In this document: in pieces, positions 23,001-35,354 of the stretch | Layout: every line of letters starts with the position of its first letter | How positions within the stretch are numbered: the first letter of the stretch is position 1 | From: Cymbidium sinense | Lineage: Eukaryota; Streptophyta; Magnoliopsida; Asparagales; Orchidaceae | Direction: 5' to 3' | Assembly: GCA_021442155.1 (NCBI GenBank) | Contig: CM038217.1 | Span: forward strand, 148,739,143-148,803,142 | DNA: 64,000 nucleotides | Made by a program: the position numbers and the translations under genes | Notes under the pieces: generated by a model | Told to the model about the DNA's origin: nothing | Seen by the model: the letters and a program-made list of their open reading frames with translations, nothing else | The model's database searches: none

Positions 23001-26000
23001 ATGTGATTTTTGACCACTAATTAGGTGTTGGTCTTTGTGAAAGAAATATTCATGGCATGTGAAATTAACCATTGGATAGTGTGCTTAGATGGTGTGGGTT
23101 GATTTGTATGATTCCATGCTGATCGGCTCGATCTTCTGATCATGGACGGTCCATTGATCTGGGGAAGAACTTGGCTCATCTCAACCATCCATCCGCGCAT
23201 TTTAGATGGACGGCTGAGATTATTTAACATGTTTTAGAAATTAATTCCCCTTTTAAAATCACAAGTGAATCCTCAGTCGTTCGATCTTTGATCGATGGCG
23301 AGATATAAATGTGCACCTCGCCACCATTTGGGATGACATTTAAGTCACCTCGATGCATGTAAAGCATTAAACCGCCACACATCATCGTGAGCTAGGGATT
23401 AGGATTAGTTAAGGTAATTAATTCCTTAATTAATCCATAAAACTTCTAAAATTCATAACTCTTCATAAAAATCAAAAAATAAAAAATAAAATGCTATGGA
23501 AAGATAATTTCATCTAGAATATTTTAAAAAATGATTTTAATTCTTTTCTAAATTTGGGTTTTTGAATTTTAATTAGCTAATTATCCTTTAATTAGTCATC
23601 AATGATCTCAAATTTCTAGGGTTCATTTTAGGGATGACTACCTCCCCTAATTTTCTTGAGATTTATTAAGGGCTCAATGGAAAAATTATTTCATTCTTAA
23701 TTACTTTTCATGTAATATGGGTATATGTGATGGTGATTTTACCCTATGATTAGGTTGATTAGATCCAATAATTAGTAGGTTTATAGAATAATTTTGGGGT
23801 ATTTTCCCCAAGCTATTCCCTAAACCCCCTTTTCTCTCCTTAATATCTTCTTAATTAAGGGTTAACTCATTAATTACCCATTTAATCAATTTTCAAAAAT
23901 TCTAAAAAGTTCTAGAACTTAATTAATCTGCCTTGGGTAGATGCTTAGGTGTTTAATAGCTTTAATTAATTAAGGAAATTAAAACCCTTTTCATAAGTAT
24001 GAAAGGGTGTTTTGAAATTACTTAAGCTAAACCCCTTAGCTTAATTAACTTTAATTATGAGCCAAATTGCATGCCTTTTCATTAGGTGCATTGCAAATTT
24101 AAATTTCGGTTTTTATGTCATCTCATTGGCTCATAATTATTTAGTTAATTCTTCTAGATGGTGTAAGGGTTAATTAAGTCACTTAATTCATACCTTAACC
24201 TAATCAATGCTTAAAATGGATTTAATTATTTAAAAAATTAAATAAAAATATAAAACACATGTGGAATGGGTTAGAATAGCAAACTTATCTCACATTTTTA
24301 AAATTAAATCAAACTTTAAACTAAACAAAAATCATTTTGAAATTCACTTTAATTTATTCTAAATTTTTTTATTCTATAAGAATGTCTTTAGGATTTAAGT
24401 AAAAGTGAGTTTGTTTACATCCTTTCATTTCATTAGATCTTTCCCAACATGTTAACTTGTATGTCAAGTGATTCATGCATTCATAATTTCATGTTTCAAA
24501 TTTTAAAAATAAAAAATTGTTTACTTTATGTCAAATTTGCATGTGTTGGCTAAAGTAAAATATGAGTGGCTATTATCACTACTAAATCCAAATTATTTTC
24601 AAAACTTATAAATAAAATATCAAATTTGAAAGTATGCTACTTATACTTTAATTATAAGCTTGCATGTGATGGATTATAAATGTATGCTTAGTGTAGGTTT
24701 CCTTTCTTTCCTATGTTGGTATAATTTTGAATAGGAGTTGGTAAGATGTAGGGTTCATTTGAAAAGAACCCAATACTTATTTAATTCTAAACCCTATTCA
24801 TCCCTATGCTATCATCTAATATGGATTACCCACACTTACATACATAAATTGCATAAATAAAATAAATCTCTTAAACAACTTTTGCATTTTCCTTTCCCAT
24901 TTCATTTCTTTTATATACATGTTTGTACTTAAGGAAAGTGGTATATTAGTCTGGACAACCCTGAGGTTGCGAGACTTTAAGTAGCCCTAAGTAGGTCTTG
25001 TACCTTACACCTATAGTTAACAATGGTATTGTACTCACTTATACCTTTCTTACTTTCATGTATGTATGTGAAATTTTGGATGAGGAAAACCTTTTCTACT
25101 TAAGAAAAATCATGCATATTCAACTTCTAAATTTTCTTAAATGGATTACTTAGCATGCATCATAAAGTGTGTTAACTACTCTCATTTGCATGTATAGATA
25201 TGCTTATGGTCCATCCATATGCATGTTATATATGTTGGGAAAGAAATGAAGTAATGTGTGTTATGTGAATTTTGATTCATTTTATTTAATCTTAAAATGC
25301 CTTTCTTTTGAATAGGTTTGTTTAGAGTTTATCTAAACTTAGGATTGATTAAAATATAATCAAAACATTCACCTAAATGAAACTAAAATATGAACCTACT
25401 TTAAAAAATTACTTAGTTGGGGAAGGAAAGAGAAGTTCTCTCTTTCCCTCTCTTCATAACTTAGTAATTAATTATATGTTTCACTTAAACCAAATTAAAA
25501 CATGAAATAAAAATAACTCAAAACACTTAAACAACTTAAATAAAACCCTCTTCTAATTTGAACATGCTCTTCACACTTAGAAATTTTAAACCCAAAGTCC
25601 TAAGCTAAGCATACCACACAAGCCTTCAAACACACACATTAGCCTAAGTTACCACTTCTAGCCTTAGGTTAAGCCTATGCATGATTTGATATTATGTTTT
25701 ATTTTGTGATATATATTTTAGATTGAATGTTAGTGTATGCTCGAATGAATGGTAGGACGTTTCTTAGTCTAACTATTCTTTCTATGGGATTAAGGGGCTA
25801 TCATAAATAAAAATATAAATGCTTGCTTCAGTGCTTTATACCTAAGCATAATCCATAGTGGACTTAGTCACCCATGTGTGGGGTGATAAGTCCAATATAC
25901 ATGCTTGGGATTTGTGTGGTGTGATTTAGCTAACCTTTATTTTGCAAGTGTTAGATTTTTTTTCATGTAAAAATTTGTATAATTAGGATTTTGGAATGAT

Positions 26001-26755
26001 TTGTTATGGGTATTAGGATGAACATTAGTAATAAGATTCTATCTTATACACCATGTGAAGCCTTGGAGCATCCACCTTCAAGCCATCCAAAAGATTGAAC
26101 CAAAAGAAGAAAGAGGAAAAGAAGAAAGAAAAAAAAAAGAAGAAAGAAGAATAAAGCTTGAAGACCCCCATAATAATGAATTCCTTTGCTTAATTGTAAT
26201 ATCCATTTGTAATATGGGTTGTATAAGGGTAGAGCTCGGCTACCGATATTTGATATTTTTGGGTTTGTGCGGTGGTGCTCAACCACAGCGACCATTTATT
26301 CTTTTTTGCAATTAGCTTTATAAATTATTTGATGATTTGTTTAGCTTTTGCATTAAGTGGCGTGCTTTTTCTAGTTTCTTCCTTGCTTTATGTATGGCCT
26401 AGATGATGATTAAACTCTTTAGAAAAAAATAAATCTTTTACCCAACTTAACAACTCAAAAATAAAATTAAATAACTCATAACCTCATCTAAAGTTAGGAT
26501 TAAAATCAAGATAAAAGAATTAGCAACCCCTTAGATGGATGAGAATTTTTTTATAATATCATGCACAAATCCATCTTATTTCACTCTTGATTAGAGGGCT
26601 TCCATCTTTGCTAGAGAATTCAGCTTGACCTTTGAGAGCCGTGGTGGAAACTCACCTCCTCCCTTCTCAAATTTTGGCCAATAATTCTTTCTCATGCATT
26701 AGTCATAAAAAAAATCATATTAAGTCAATGAAATAAAATTCATATGTAATTTAAA
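20025..26755 (+). mobile_element. 3' LTR of copy A, truncated
   Basis: Homologous in inverted orientation to the LTRs at 4307-11494 and 30835-38788. Shared blocks: 20060-20250 (rc of 11290-11480), the GACCC/TGACC-rich stretch at 21380-22300, the segment near 24945-25030 (rc of 33370-33480), the block at 25855-25890, and 26430-26545 (rc of about 31950-32060). The start TGTTGA has decayed to TTTTGA. It stops near 26755, so about the last 0.9-1 kb of the LTR is missing, and it abuts minus-strand pre-gag sequence of copy C. Confidence 0.82.
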
Positions 26756-27584
26756 AATGCCTTCATCCTTTAGGAGTGATAGGATGCTCTTATGTACATG
26801 CTAGTTATCATAGAGATTACAGGAAATTTAGTTCAAATGTTGAAACCATCCATCTCCTCAATTTTCTTCCCCATTTGTCAATGCATCATCCATCTATTTG
26901 TGGGTGGAGGAGGTGCTAAGGAGTGAGAATTGTCACCTTCCTCAGCACAAAGACCTTCCCCCTAAGTGAGCCTATAAGGATCCCCTGTATCAACCATTTA
27001 GACTTGGTTGTGTCATCCAACATGTCATCCTCATCCGGATGTGCATTATCCTTCTATGAGTGGTCACTCCCAAGAATTCATCTTTTCTTAGAAAAAGTCC
27101 GCTAATATGTCATCTATCATCCATTATGTTTTGGTTTATCATGAGTTCCTAATTACTCCAACTTTCTCTGCTTATGCAATGGAAATAATGTTAAGAATTC
27201 TCTAGGATCAATCTAGACTATATCTTGTCCACTCTTCCCCTATTCTCATGGTGGTGATGCAATGATGACACTTGCCATCTTTCGACCAATGAGGTAGAGT
27301 CAGCAAGGAAGCTCATCTCACCTAATGGAATGGATGGAGGATCCTCCATACCATCAGTGGGATGGTCCCCATGGGGCTTATTAAATATGTAAGCTAAATT
27401 GGTGATTATCAGTGGTGTGATGGAAACACCAACTTCCCCTCAACTAGAGATCTCCTCTTATGATGGATTGTGCTAAGAAGAATAGATGTTCGACAACCCC
27501 AATGGGAAAGAATCAGAAAATCCATGATGAGGGTGTACTGGCATACCTCTAGCTCTCTCTTCTACTAACAGATATGAGCCTCTA

Positions 27585-27617
<33 letters not shown>

Positions 27618-28480
27618 ATATGATCTAACCTAACACTAGGATCACATCATAAGTCAAATAAAAGTACCACTCTAAGCTCAGAACTGCCAACCATCTAAGT
27701 CCAAAGATAGGCTCTATGCTCCATCACATCTCATGGTATGTTGGTGGTGGAGAAGAAATCCTTAGCCTTCCTCCATCTTCTAGAGGGGGTGGAACTTACT
27801 ATCACTCAAAAGTGGAGATCTCATGAGAACCTTCCTCGATGAGAAGCAACGCCAAGCTCTTGTCATAATCCCACTTAATCTTTTAATTTTTGTTATGAAA
27901 TTAGGTAAGCAAAGTGAGAGTTGAATCACCTCCAAGGTGAGGGAGAATCTCGGCTAAGATAGCCTTCCCTTGGGTAACCAAAGAGGAGGTAAGTCTCACC
28001 GGATCTGACAAGGAAAAGCATCAAAATTGATGACACTAACACCAACGAGGCATAGAAACCACTATGGCCTTCCTCTTCAATGAGGGAAATGATGGGATAT
28101 CCGCGATGAGTGGCATCTATGCCACCTAATACAGAGGGTTGTTCACAAGTAATATGGATCAAAGCCATGACCAAAGTGATGGCATCAGGAGGCAGATCCA
28201 AGGCCATTAATGAGGGAAAAGAGATAATGAACTTTCAACCATGATTATTACCGACTAGAGACTAAGAACTATAAAATCAGATTTGTTGAAACATTTGAGA
28301 ATTCTGCCTTGATGTTTGCCTTCAATCATTGACTTCTATACTTAATCTAGAATTTGAACCAATACTTAAAAAATTTAGATATGCTAAGCGGGGTTCATTG
28401 AATTTTGGAGAGATTTTTGATATTTGGAGGAGAGACTTTATCATATGATTTTGATTTAGAACTCATACTCAACCAAGTCA
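26756..28480 (-). mobile_element. Pre-gag region of copy C, truncated
   Basis: Minus-strand counterpart of 1900-3300. The most open frame (28207-27926, 93 codons) aligns with 2150-2430 at the nucleotide level, including GAAGAGGAA and an AAGGGAAGGCT-like block. It stops near 26755, before the capsid domain would start, where the truncated LTR of copy A begins. The product is not recognised. Confidence 0.55.
27586..27615. repeat. (TC)n microsatellite
   Basis: Fifteen uninterrupted TC dinucleotides in the pre-gag region of copy C, absent from copy A. Confidence 0.95.
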
Positions 28481-30400
28481 AGTAGGTTGGGTTGGGTTCA
28501 AATATTTGGAGAAACCTTTGAAGATATTTGCATTTTATGTCTTATTTGAAAATTTTGATTTGGAAAACTTTTACTTAGCAAATTTAGGTATGCTAAAAAG
28601 AGGTTTTGATTATATGTTTTAAAAATTTTATGGAAACATCTTTGCTTGTGATGATTGTTTATGTGTGTGATATATGTTGATTTGATTTGAAAGTGGGGCT
28701 TCTTACTTAACAAATATGGTATGTTAAGTAGAGGCCAAATGTATTTGATATGTGTTTGAAAATGAGGCTCTCACTTAACAAATTTGGTATGTTAGGTGGG
28801 AGCCAAATGTGATCATGATTTGTATTTTTGAAAATGAGGTTCTCACTTAACAAATTTGGTATGTTAAGTGGAGTCAAATGTGCTATGATTTATTTTTGAA
28901 AAATGAGATTCTCACTTAACAAATTTGGTATGTTAAGTAGGTGTCAAGTGTATTTATGATTTTTGAAAATAAGACTCTTACTTAACAAATTTTGTATGTT
29001 AAGTAGGAATCAAATGTGATATGATTTGTATTTTGAAAATGAGACTCTCACTTAACAAATTTGGTATATTAAATGGGAGTCAAATGTGTTATGATTTTTG
29101 AAAATGAGACTCTTACTTAACAAATTTGGTATGTTAAGTAGCAGTAAAGTGTGATTATGATTTTTGTTTTCAAAATGAGACTCTCACTTAACAAATTTGG
29201 TATGTTAAGTAGGTGTCAAATGTGTTATAACTTTAAAAATGAGATTCTTACTTAATGCATTTAGTATGTTAAATAGGAATCAAATGTGATATGATTTGAA
29301 AATGAGACTCTTACTTGACAATTTTGGTATGTTAAATAGGAGTTAAATGTGATTATGATTTAAAAATGAGACTCTTACTTAACAAATTTGGTATGTTAAA
29401 TAGGAATCAAATGTGATTATGATTTGAAAATGAGACTCTTACTTAACAAATTTGGTATGTTAAGTAGGAGTTAAATATGATTATGATTTGAAAATGAGAC
29501 TCTTAGTTAACAAATTTGGTATGCTAAGTAAGAATCAAAAGTGATATGATTTGAAAATGAGATTCTCACTTAACAAATTTGGTATGTTAAGTAGGAATCA
29601 AATGTAATTATGATTTCAAAATGAGACTCTTACTTAATAAATTTAGTATGTTAAGTAGGAGTTAAGTGTGATATGATTTGAAAATGAGATTCTCACTTAA
29701 CAAATTTGAAGTATGAATCAAGTGTGATTATGATTTGTGTTTTTGAAAATGAGACTCTCACTTAACAAATTTGGTATGTTAAGTGAAAGTCAATTGTGTT
29801 ATGATTTTTAAAAATGAGACTCTTATTTAATAAATTTGGTATGTTAAGTAGAAATCAAATGTGATTATGATTTATGTTTTAAAAATGAGACTCTCACTTA
29901 ACAAATTTGGTATGTTAACTAGGAGTCAAATGTGTTATGATTTTTGAAAATGAGACTCTTATTTAACAAATTTGGTATGTTAAGTAGGAGTTAAGTGTAT
30001 TTATGATTTTTTTTAAAGAGGGAAAATATATTTAGCGAATTTGGGTATGTTAAATAGAGTTCAATTTATTTTTGTGGCTTTTTGAAATAGGACTCTCGTT
30101 TGACAAATTTGGGTATGTCAAACGGAGTCCAAAATATGTCTTGATTTTATGTGTGTTATTTCTTGCTTTTGAAAAGAGGAAAACTTTAACTCTAGCATAT
30201 ATAAAATAGGTTAAGTGGAGTTTCAATTTTGTGCTATGATTTTATTTGAAAATAGAATCTTCATTCAACAAATTTGAGTATGTTGAATGGAGATAACTAT
30301 TTTCAAAAAGATGTTTTTTGAAAAAAAAAAGATTTTGATTTTGATTTTGATTTTGATTAGAATCTCCATATAACAATCATTGGGGTTGTTAGATGAGATT
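28481..30400 (-). repeat. Leader hairpin array of copy C (about 26 units)
   Basis: Minus-strand counterpart of 1-2040. On the plus strand each unit reads like CTCACTTAACA, a loop of AATTTGGTA, then TGTTAAGTGGGAG, spaced about 68 bases, with ATGATTTTGAAAATGAGA between units. Units at 28700-30000 are more alike than those of copy A. Outer units differ but stay paired: GGACTC..GTTTGACA with TGTCAAACGGAGTCC at 30090-30130, CATTCAAC with GTTGAATG at about 30253-30290, and AATCTCCAT with ATGAGATT at about 30361-30400. One unit near 29690 has lost part of its loop and arm. Confidence 0.85.
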
Positions 30401-30834
30401 TGGTTATATGAGTTTTATGCTTTTAAAAATTTCTTATTAATTTTATGCAAGATCTTTTGTTATGTGAATTTTGAAAAAGTATTTTTGGAAAATAACATTT
30501 TGCAAAAGAGTTTATTTACTTAAATATAAGATGAATCTTGCCCCACCAAACTAGTGGTGAGGAGGTTCTAAGTATTTGTCATCTCCTTTCATTAGTTAGT
30601 TTTATCTTTCACCTATTGGGAGACCCAATAGGAGTTTCAAGACCTGCAAGGAGTGAGGTCTGAAAACCTAAAGGATGTTGGATAACTTTGCTTAAAAATG
30701 AAATAAGCTAAGTGCCAACTGAAGGAAAGATATTCTTGGACTCATATGAAATACAAATCTACTATTGATGCATGGAGATAACAATTGTCTACTAGAGATG
30801 GAGAGAGGAACCATCCCAGGAGTGAAAAAAAATC
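30401..30834 (-). other. Leader between shared LTR and hairpin array, copy C
   Basis: Minus-strand segment directly downstream of the LTR end, where the primer-binding site and the beginning of the RNA leader belong. It has no ORF and no counterpart in the window because the equivalent of copy A lies left of base 1. It contains a short palindrome CTATTGGGAGACCCAATAG at 30616-30634. Confidence 0.55.
30814..30824 (-). promoter_or_regulatory. Possible degenerate primer-binding site
   Basis: On the minus strand CACTCCTGGGA lies about 10 bases after the LTR end. It resembles the GACTCC..TGGGGA core of primer sites described for several Tat-lineage elements. The TGG that should start the site is lost, so this is weak. 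Confidence 0.3.
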
Positions 30835-33334
30835 TATGGTTTATGATTATGTGGCACCACATATGATCTACTTGGGGATATATCAGAATGGCATCTCAAA
30901 AGATAGAAATCACCACCCTACACTGGACCTAATCACATAATAAGGACTCCTAAGGCATGATGGGTCTTCGAATATACCAAAGATTTTTTTTCCTACTTTA
31001 TATAAATAAATAAAGTAGGGTTTATTTAAATCGACTTCTAAAGTTTCCTATATGGGCAAGCCCCCATAGTCAATTAAATCCTAAGGAAGGTGAGTTCCTT
31101 ATGAATACTCTTGATTAAAGTAAACAATTGTTGTCTCTAACGATTTCAAAGATAGGACTATCAATAAATTGGCTCTGCTTGGAAAATCAATCAGGATAGA
31201 TCAAAAATGAGAAACTTATTATCAAAGCCAAAGGGAGATGAGTGGGGTATGCTCTTGATACTAGAAAACTTAATAAGCATTCCACCCTATCCTATGGTTG
31301 AGCATTATATGTTTGAAGTTGAGGAGAATTATATGTTTGACTTGAAATTTTATTAGAAAGCTAGGATTTATAATCTCACAACACAAGATTATAAAAATAT
31401 CTAAGAGGTGAGGACTTATGCTTGTAGCTCGAGGAAAAATGACAACCTCAGATCCTAAATCTAGGGAGCTTTGGCGAGGGCCAAAGCATGTCCTAAACCT
31501 AAGTGAATATGGGTATATGATTTACCTCCACAAGAGGGTAATCACAACTTATAACTGAGTGAGCAACTCCTCATACGCCTTAAAACAATATGGTCAAGTC
31601 ATATTTTGCAAGATGGTAGGTTGTTTTTATTAGAAAGAAAGCTAAAGTTCTTAAACCCAACTCCCTAAGAGACTAGAGCATGAGTGGTATGAATAATGAC
31701 TTAATCTAATACAAATTTTATCAATTTTTATTTGATTTTTGACTCTTTATTTTGACCAAGGCCATAGGATTTTTATATGTTTACATGCATGTTGAAATGA
31801 GGTTATTGGATAAATCAGAGAGAAAAAGGTATTTTCCACCATAGAGGAGACCCTCAAAGGTCAAGTCTTCCCTTATCGTTCAAGGATGAAAACCCTCTCT
31901 TACCAAAAGTGAATTAAGATGACATGCATGCTGTTAAGCATACAACATCCAACTAAGGGTTACTAAATCTTTTAATTATCTTGATTTAATGCCTAGGCTT
32001 TATATGAGGTTATGAGTTATTTTAAAGAAATTTAGTTATGAGTTGTAGTTGGGATAGAAAACTTATTTTCTCCCTAAGAGCCTAATCGGATCCGGGTCAC
32101 ACATTAAATCATCATATATGAAGAAACTAGGAAAAGACATATATTCTATTAATGTATAAATAAAATAAATAATTTATAACCCAATGTAAAGAATAACAAG
32201 TGTCTCGAAAATACGATAACCCAAAAAATAGAAATGAAAGCTCTACCCTTATACAACCCGTATAAAAGAATATTATAATTTACAAATGAATAAATGCTAT
32301 ATGGGGAGTCTTCTTATCATCTTTCTTCATGTCCCCTCAATTTCTTCATTTAGGTTTGCTTGCTCCAAAGGCATCACAAGGGCCTCCCAAGACAAAGTCT
32401 TCCAGCCTCCGCTCATCCTAATGCCCCCATAACACTAATCATAATTCTAATAATTACATCAAAAATAAGAAAATTAATCTAACTACACTGCAAAAACAAG
32501 TTAGCTAAACACACCATACAACCCAAGCAAGAGTATATGAACTTAGCACCACACATGGGTAAGTCCACTCATCCTAATTTAGATTATGCTTAGGGTTAAG
32601 CAACCTCGAAAAAAGAGAGCATTTATATTTATTTTAAGCACCCTTTAAGCACAATCTCCTACAGAAAATATGATTAGGCTAATCACAGCCTAACATCCAG
32701 TCTATGGAGCATACACCCTAACATTCAGTCTAACAATGCATCATAAAACTAAACACATATCAAACCATGCACCGCCCTAACATAAGGCTAAAAGTGGTGA
32801 CTTAATCTAAGGTGTGTGTATTAAGTCTTTCGTAGTATGCCTTAATTAGGCTTTGTTATAATTTTCTAAGTAAGAAATGATTTAATTTGAAGGATGGTTT
32901 CATTTAAGTGGCTTAATTGATTTGTAAGTTTTACTTAATATTTTCTTTTATTTCATTTAGCTTACACTTAACAACTAAGTGTTCTAAAGAGAAGAAAAGA
33001 GAGGATCACCCTCTTTTATCCATACTTTAAGTCACATCTAAAATAAATTAATTAAATAAATTCTCTTTAGTGGATGGCTTATTATATTTTTTTTAATTAG
33101 TCCTAGGTTTAGGTTCTTTTTAAATAGACTTATTCATTAAGAAAGGCATCTTGAAATTAATTGGAGTTAATTACTATCACATAACACATATTTGTCTATT
33201 TCTTTTCATCATATGTAGCATGCATATGATTAAGTCCTAAACATACCTATACATGTAATATATATTTTTTTTGGCACACTTAAATGCAGGATGTATAAAT
33301 GAGTTTTATAAAAAAAAAAAAGAGGATTCTTATT

Positions 33335-33785
33335 CATTAGCTAAATACACATTCAAATGTATGAAAGTTCTAAGCAAATACTTCGCCATTGTTTGACCAA
33401 GAGAATGAGGTAGGAACCTCCTTGGGCCTACTTAAATCCGTGCATCCCCAGGTGTCCAAACTAGTTATACTCGCTATTCTTAAATGCATATAGATGTATA
33501 AACTATAAGAAAAGAGAATCATGCAAAAATTATATTTTTGTTTTGAATTATTCATATAAAATAAGGTGAGATTTTCATTCATTAGCCAAATGCACACATA
33601 AGTGTATAAAAGTTATAAGCATGTACTTTGCCATTGTTTGATTAGGGGAATGAGGTAGGAACCTCCTTGGGCTACTTAAAGCCACACGGCCTCTGGTGTC
33701 CATACTAGATATACCCGCCATCCTTACATACTCATGAGTGTACAAACAACTATAAGTATGGAAATCATACAAGAATTGTATTTTG
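33335..33785. repeat. Tandem duplication (about 241 bp) in shared LTR
   Basis: Two adjacent copies beginning CATTAGCTAAATACAC and CATTAGCCAAATGCAC, each containing GAATGAGGTAGGAACCTCC followed by TTGGGC and ending in TACATATT/TATTTTG-like AT sequence. The 3' LTR of copy A has a single inverted copy near 24945-25030, so the duplication arose after the copies separated. Confidence 0.8.
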
Positions 33786-35340
33786 ATTTATTTATACATG
33801 TTAGCTAAAATTCTATCTAAATTCTAACATGGATATACATAAGAATGAACCCAAGCAAGTGTTGTGTCCTTTTCAAATGAACTATACACTTGTTAATATT
33901 CATATCCTTATGTAAATTCATGAGGATTAAAGAAAAGAGAACATTATATCACATGTTCTAAGTTGTAAGCACATACAAGCTTATAAATATTCATAATAAC
34001 ATTACTCTTTGTGTTATAGTTGATTTATATACTTTTTAAATAATGTTATATTTAATAGAAATAATAGTCACACATATTTTTAATTTAAGCCAACACATGC
34101 AACATGACATAAAGGAAATCATTTCATTTAATTGATTTTTGAAAAGGATGAATGCATGATTACAAGTGGCATACAACATTTAATACAATTAGAGAGAAAT
34201 AAAGAAACACAAGCATGTAATTTCATTCAATCCAACTAATTTCTAAGAACAATCACATTAAATAAGCTTATTTAAGATAAACCAAAATTTCTTAAAGTCA
34301 CTTTTGATTTTATGTTTAACTTGATTTAGGAGAGATGCGAGAAAGAGGTGCTAACCTAATCCCATTCCCCATATGTGAATTAATTTGATTTAATGAAAAG
34401 TAATTAGATTGATTTTATGAATTGGTTAAGTTAAGCATAAATTAAATTAATTAATTAAACCCTTACCTATATTACCTTAAGGTAATTAATTAAATAATTG
34501 TGAGCTAATATAATATGCAATAAATCGAAAAGTAAATATCAATACTCCTATTAAATGAATGGAGCCTAATGCAATCAACTCACAATTATTAATTAATTAA
34601 GCTTAAAGAACTCGCTTAATTACTTGTAGATTTTCTCACACATATGAGCTAACTATAATTTCATTAGCTCTCTTTAGGTTATTGAACACACAAAGAACTA
34701 CCCAAGGATTAATTAAGGAAATCAGATTTAATTAAAATTTTAATTTATTTGATCAAAAGATAAATCCATTAATTCATTTTTCTTTTTCTTAATTATCAAA
34801 TTTGATTATCTTTTGAAAATGAGATGGACTTAAGTGAAAAGGTTGGAAAAGAGGTCTCAACCTAATTCCCATCCATTTAATCAAGCATGAATTCATATAA
34901 TTTGAGTTTTAATAATTAAGTCATTGATTAATTAATCATTAATTAGCATTTTGGTTGAAAAGAGAGGGAAAATTAGGGAAAGGATTGGAGAGAAGCTCAT
35001 CTAATTCCCCAAGCCTCCTTATTGTTCAACAGAATTAAGGAGTCCAAATAATTAATTAATTATTCATACTTAATTATCACTTAATTAGATTAAGAAGATA
35101 ATTAGAGCTTAATCAATCAATTTTCCTAATTAGGCAACCAATAAATTCCCAAAAAAAATAGAGAAGGCACAGGTCATACCCATAAACATCCTCAGAAAAT
35201 TTGAAATCAATTGAATGATTAATTAAAGAGTAATTAAGCTTATTAAGTTTTCAATTAAATTTTAATTAAGCCAAAATTACTACTTAAAATTAATTAAGGA
35301 TAATTTTAATGGATTCCTCTTTGAAGTGCCTTTATAACGA

Positions 35341-35354
35341 GCCCTCATTTATAT
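35341..35354 (-). promoter_or_regulatory. Candidate TATA box of the LTR
   Basis: On the minus (sense) strand the LTR reads ATATAAATGAGGGC, close to the plant TATAAATA consensus followed by GC-richer DNA, about 3.4 kb into the LTR and just before a locally GC-rich part. The LTR of copy A has GATATAAATG at a similar place (near 23302). Inferred only. Confidence 0.3.

Larger units (their letters stand above)
1..26755 (+). mobile_element. Ty3/gypsy Tat-lineage retrotransposon, copy A (degenerate, nested)
   Basis: This is a plus-strand LTR retrotransposon whose 5' LTR lies left of the window. Order: hairpin-array leader, pre-gag, gag, protease, RT, RNase H, second RNase H, integrase, a 2.5-kb repeat-rich 3' region and a truncated 3' LTR. 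The second RNase H (motifs MYFDGA and TNNEA) between RNase H and integrase is known from the Tat lineage. Gag is split by a solo LTR at 4307-11494. All reading frames carry stops and frameshifts, so the copy is old and non-autonomous. Family is firm from domain order; the lineage name is inferred from the second RNase H and the LTR length. Confidence 0.88.

Noticed and set aside
26044..26315. Overlapping ORFs on both strands, one with a hydrophobic run
   Set aside because: Produced by an AAG/AGA-rich tract inside the 3' LTR of copy A; no conservation in the other LTRs.
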